A DNA stretch of 64,000 nt from Motacilla alba alba (Eukaryota; Chordata; Aves; Passeriformes; Motacillidae). Positions 60,385 through 64,000 of this stretch are shown here, in pieces. The stretch lies in contig NC_052018.1 of the NCBI RefSeq assembly GCF_015832195.1, positions 3,957,856 through 4,021,855 of the forward strand, in the 5' to 3' direction. The notes beneath the pieces were generated by a model. That model searched no databases and had not been told where the DNA came from. It worked only from the letters and a program-made list of their open reading frames with translations. How positions within the stretch are numbered: position 1 is the stretch's first letter; each line of letters starts with the position of its first letter. Position numbers and translations under genes: made by a program.

Positions 60385-60620
60385 GCTCTCATTCCAGACC
60401 ACTCTTTGTGGCCTCCTCAGAACTCTTTTCAACAGGTCCATGTCTGTCTTAAGTAGAGGTCCCCAGACTGGAGACAGCAAGAAATGATGATTTTTGCCCC
60501 ACAGAAAATGACCAGAGCACACCTTGTGCAATTAACTTCTGCTTTCCAGTGCAGGGCCACATCCAGGTGTGAATTATTGATCATTCCTGGCATCTGCCCA
60601 CCTCCAAACTGTGCCAAGGA
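60385..60620 (-). mobile_element. Old CR1 LINE fragment (probable)
   Basis: 'ctcctcagaactcttttcaac', 'ccatgtctgtcttaagtagaggtcccc' and 'agactggagacag' follow the order of an antisense CR1 3' region but are strongly diverged. Confidence 0.45.
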
Positions 60621-61399
60621 ACAGCGTGTTGAACAGTTCAATTTCTGACAGCACATTTGAGCAGCCACTAACTTCACATGATTTGATTTACTCGTGTAGG
60701 TACAGCCTCTAAATCCTGGCCTGTTTTATCTCCCCAGCATGCCCTGGAGCTGGGCTGTACTGAGGTGATTCCTTTCACCCCACAGGGTTTGGAAGAGCTC
60801 CACGTGAGCGGGTGGAATGTTGGAATGTGACCCCTTTTCTCTTATGTAGGGGGGAAGGAAGATCCAGGCCTGCAGAGGGTTGCACTGGTTTGTGTGGAAT
60901 TTCCAGGGATGTAAGAGACAGCCTGGATCCAAGGGGCTGCCCATGGCAGTGGCACCTCAGCTTCCCCAAGCAGGAGCCCATACAGCACCATCCCGCTCCT
61001 CATTGCACATCACAATGACGTTTTTAGGGCAGAAGAGGAGGATTTGGCTCTCTTTGCCAAACAAACACTGGCCTGTTGCCTGGGAACAGCAAACAAATCC
61101 TGCTGAGGGAATCCATGCCATGCTTTGATGGACTGAAATCCCCAGCTATCCAGGAGGCTTGTGCTGGTTGACCTGGCATGAGGGTAGAGCTCTATCCTGG
61201 CTGTCTGCTGTGGCTGCAGAGATCCCAAATATGCATCCCAAGATGTCTGGATGATTTTTGCATCTCCTTTAGGTATAGGTCTGCTGGGTAGTACTAAAGA
61301 AACCCTATTTGTAGCTTTCTGAGCTCTATCAGGTACAGACAGCTGGAGTTCAAGGCTCAACCAAGAATTTCCCACCAAAATCCTCTTCTTCATTTGGCT

Positions 61400-61485
61400 T
61401 TCACCTGCCCATGGCAGGGTGTTGGAACTGGATGGCCTTTAAGGGTTTCCAACCCAAACATTCTGGGATTCTGTGACGATTTTGA
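61400..61485 (+). mobile_element. CR1 LINE fragment, short
   Basis: 'cacctgcccatggcagggtgttgg', 'tttccaacccaaac', terminal 'attctgggattctgtga'. Confidence 0.85.
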
Positions 61486-62974
61486 TTCTTCCTCCTCCCC
61501 AGGGTTACAGGGTACTCCAACTAGGGTTTAATTAATTTGAGCAGCATTCCCTGTCATACATTTACACCAAAGCAGCTCATGCTGCTCTTCAAGCACTTCC
61601 CCATGAGCTGAGCTGGCTGCTTTGCCCCAGATGAGTTCAGGGGTAAAGAAACCACATCAAGAAACAGTTTTATGAGGTCTGGAAATGCCATTCTACACCA
61701 TCCACCCTATCCTTGGTGCTTTCTCTCTCCTCCCTCTCTGTGAGACTAGAAGGGAATTCAGTTCATCGTATTCATTGGGCAGAATTAATGATGGATTTTT
61801 GTTTAATTGTTGGTTGGTTTTGGGTTGTGGTTCGGGGTTTTTTTTAAGGTTATTTCCATCCAGATCAGCGAACAAGGGAACACACAGCAGTGGGACAGTG
61901 GGACCATGCCTGTGAGCATGCCCATTAGTGCCAGAGGGACAATATTCCCTATAAACTGAGCTTTTCCACCTTTCCTGGTGGACTGGCCAGTAGGTCTGAA
62001 GCATATCAGGCTCAGGATGCACAGTGATTATGAGAGAAATGTGCAAGGTGAGCTGCAAGAGCCCACTCTGCACTTTCCTGGGAAACCAGACTGTAACCAT
62101 GATGACTGAGCAGTCCCAGATGAGGGGCACGAAGAATGAACCCTGTGGATGAATGTGAGAAATAACTTGTTTGATTTGGAGAGGTGCCTTGATTCAAAGC
62201 CCTCCCCGTGCTGTCCTCGTGCATCAGCGTGCGTCAGAGGGATGGGCTGGGAATGGGCAGGAATTTGGCTCTGGATTCAGCCCTGTCCCTGTTTTCAGAA
62301 TCAGCTCCCAAGCCAAAAGCCAGCTCTGGGTTATCTGGCCCTCCTGAGGGTTCACCCAGCTGCAGGGGATCTCCAGGGGAGCACTGGGAAACCTGGAGTC
62401 CCAGTGATGACTCGAGGAGAGTAACTGGGCTGCTCTTCAGTGAATGGAGACTCTTGGATGAATGAATTATCATCCCTCTGGCCGTGGGGCCTGACCCTCG
62501 TGAGGTCAGTGGGAACTTTCCTGTTTGATTCATCAGAAAAAGAATTTCATCTCCCAGGGAGGACTTTTCCCTGGCTCTGACCAGTGCCTCAGCTGGTTGG
62601 CATAGCTCTCTCATTACATCATTGTTTCCTTGCTTTCACAGAAATGATTGACCCAGAGAGAAATATTTTACCTGGAAAGGGAGGCCAGGAGCTGACAAAG
62701 GCAGGCAAGTGTCAACATTTTGTGTTGAAAAGACACAGAAGGGCTGAGAGGGGATTTGGAAAGAAAATTAATTTAGGCTGAGGGAACTCATAGGAAGAAA
62801 GCTATGAGGACATAGAGACTGATTTCCTGGAGCTGGGTGACCAAAAAGGAAAGGAGTTGCATCAGAAATGCAGTCCATGGGTGGAGAGGGCAACCTGTCA
62901 GGGCAATGGGACACAGCTTTCAGATCCCCTCCCCATCATGTTTAAAACAAGTAAAGCTGGGATCTTAGGGAAAA

Positions 62975-63170
62975 AAAATGTTCCCTGTGAGGATGATGAG
63001 GCCCTGGCACAGGGTGCCCAGAGAAGCTGTGGCTGCCCCTGGAAGTGTCTAAGGCCAGGCTGGATGGGGCTTAGAGCAACCTGGGATAGTGGAAGGTGTC
63101 CCTGCCCATGGCAATGAGATGATCTCTAATGTCCCTTCCAACCCAACCCATTCTGGGATTCCATGACTGC
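62975..63170 (+). mobile_element. CR1 LINE fragment near the 3' end of AvBD12
   Basis: 'ttccctgtgaggatgatgagg', 'ggaagtgtctaaggccaggctgg', 'aacctgggatagtgg', terminal 'attctgggattccatga'. Confidence 0.9.
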
Positions 63171-63444
63171 CTTGAGAACCTGGCACAGCCTGGAAAGGAG
63201 AAGTGGATGTGGGTGGATCTTGCCTGAGAAGCACAGACCACACTCAACTGCATGTCAAACCAGGTGCCTTTTGCACCAAAAGCCAAAACGACTTTCCCCA
63301 TTGCAGCTGTTTTCTCTGTGAAGAGAAATAGAGGCACAGAGGCCCCCTGGTATTCTGGGGAGGTGAGGAATGCTGTGGTCACTCCTGGTCAGTGCCATCC
63401 CACCACTGGCTGCGTTGCTGACTCACAGGTGAGCACTTGCTGCT

Positions 63445-63758
63445 TTGTTAAACCTCAGGTTTATTGGTTTCAGGTAAGCAGAAAGGCAATTTTTCACCAG
63501 GGCATGTCAGATAACAATCAGAGTCCCAAGAGGGCCACAGATAGTTTGGGTGACCCCAGTTTCTTCTTGTCACGGTGTTTCCTAAAAAAGTTACAGCAAA
63601 ACCAAAGTGTTCAGGAGTCCATGAGTGAATCCACAGCCGTATTCTCCCAGGGGAGCCACAGCCACAGAAACCACAAAATCTCCTTCCCAACAGCTGCTCG
63701 TGCCGTGCCAGTGGAGCCTGCAGCTCTCCATGTGCTGCAGCGGCTCCTCTGGACACCT
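63445..63758 (-). other. AvBD12: AvBD12 3' UTR (predicted)
   Basis: From the AvBD12 stop to just beyond AATAAA at 63460-63465 on the minus strand. A further 3' UTR intron cannot be excluded. Confidence 0.55.
63460..63465 (-). terminator. AvBD12: Polyadenylation signal, AvBD12
   Basis: Plus-strand TTTATT, 294 bp after the stop, in the context ccAATAAAcct, nearly the same as at AvBD13. Confidence 0.65.
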
Positions 63759-63907
63759 TCAGCTCTCTGTGGTGGCAGGTGACAGATTTTTGCAGCAGAG
63801 AATGACGGGTTCAAAGCAGTACTGAGCCAGGTATTCACCAGAAACACAGCTTCCCACTCGGCACAAGCCCCCTCCGTGCTTACAGCTGTCTGGTCCATGA
63901 GCATCTC
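63759..63907 (-). CDS. AvBD12: AvBD12, avian beta-defensin 12, last coding exon (partial gene)
   Basis: Mature-peptide exon of a secreted defensin. It is bounded by an acceptor (ctcccttgtccag, exon from 63907) and the stop TGA at 63761-63759; it begins in phase 1 and encodes 48 full residues. The sequence GDAHGPDSCKHGGGLCRVGS... has six cysteines spaced C-X6-C-X4-C-X9-C-X6-CC and ends in a short tail, LSPATTES. The HGPDSC start, the GEYLAQYCFEPVILCC core and the C-terminal tail agree with chicken AvBD12 as I recall it. Unlike most beta-defensins it has acidic residues and few Arg/Lys, as is known for AvBD12. The signal-peptide exon is not in the window and should lie beyond 64000 on the same strand. 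Confidence 0.93.
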
Positions 63908-64000
63908 CTGGACAAGGGAGCAGTAAATTCGTGGATAAAATTAGTGGGGTTCCTTCTGGCACCATGTTGCTAGCCAGCCAAGCCAGCACTGGGAGCACAC

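Larger units (their letters stand above)
57830..63440. other. Interval between AvBD13 and AvBD12
   Basis: No other defensin exon was recognised. It contains CR1 copies at about 59110-59320, 60385-60620, 61400-61485 and 62975-63170. A 247-residue plus frame at 59448-60191 is Cys-rich but has no known pattern. The AvBD13 5' UTR exon may lie near 57.8-58 kb. Confidence 0.5.

Noticed and set aside
60429..60677. Minus open frame with several Cys pairs, at first defensin-like
   Set aside because: The cysteine spacing does not fit C-X6-C-X3-C-X9-C-X6-CC, and the DNA resembles an old CR1 copy.

Overview
The window is vertebrate nuclear DNA, most probably from a songbird. The genes are split into exons with GT-AG introns, two CpG-rich promoter regions are visible, and about 35 fragments of the avian CR1 LINE carry the typical 3' end ending in ATTCTATG-like octamers. 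Three LTR pieces of passerine type are present. The gene order NEIL2 - FDFT1 - CTSB - beta-defensins is the conserved tetrapod block (human 8p23.1, chicken chromosome 3). The species call is an inference from repeat style and defensin sequence.

Layout. 1-6.2 kb is intergenic: CR1 pieces, a duplicated block, and a candidate promoter near 3.7-3.9 kb. NEIL2 (+, 4 coding exons, 6202-9124) encodes a 327-aa DNA glycosylase. FDFT1 (+, 8 coding exons, 11005-21357) encodes a 418-aa squalene synthase behind a CpG island with four NF-Y (CCAAT) boxes. CTSB (-, 9 coding exons, 25110-31135) encodes a 340-aa cathepsin B and is convergent with FDFT1; its promoter is probably at 34.5-36.5 kb. From 36.5 to 55.6 kb I find no gene, only CR1 copies, low-complexity sequence and possible regulatory motifs. 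AvBD13 (-, 2 coding exons, 55784-57729) and the last exon of AvBD12 (-, 63759-63907, running off the right edge) open the avian beta-defensin cluster.

The genes do not form an operon or one pathway. NEIL2 repairs oxidised bases, FDFT1 commits farnesyl diphosphate to sterols, CTSB is a lysosomal protease, and the defensins are secreted antimicrobial peptides. All four coding sequences that lie fully inside the window are intact, and their coding exons join in frame to lengths normal for their families.

The most interesting observation is an open, in-frame alternative N-terminus for FDFT1 in intron 1. It starts from an ATG with its own GC-rich promoter-like sequence, which resembles the main promoter at a similar distance from the start codon, and it would give squalene synthase a 62-residue basic leader. 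Others are a duplicated block upstream of NEIL2 with a CR1 inserted in one copy, an LTR inside CTSB intron 1 that still has its polypurine tract, and a tandem CAG acceptor in AvBD13. All coordinates were read by eye; edges of repeats are approximate.
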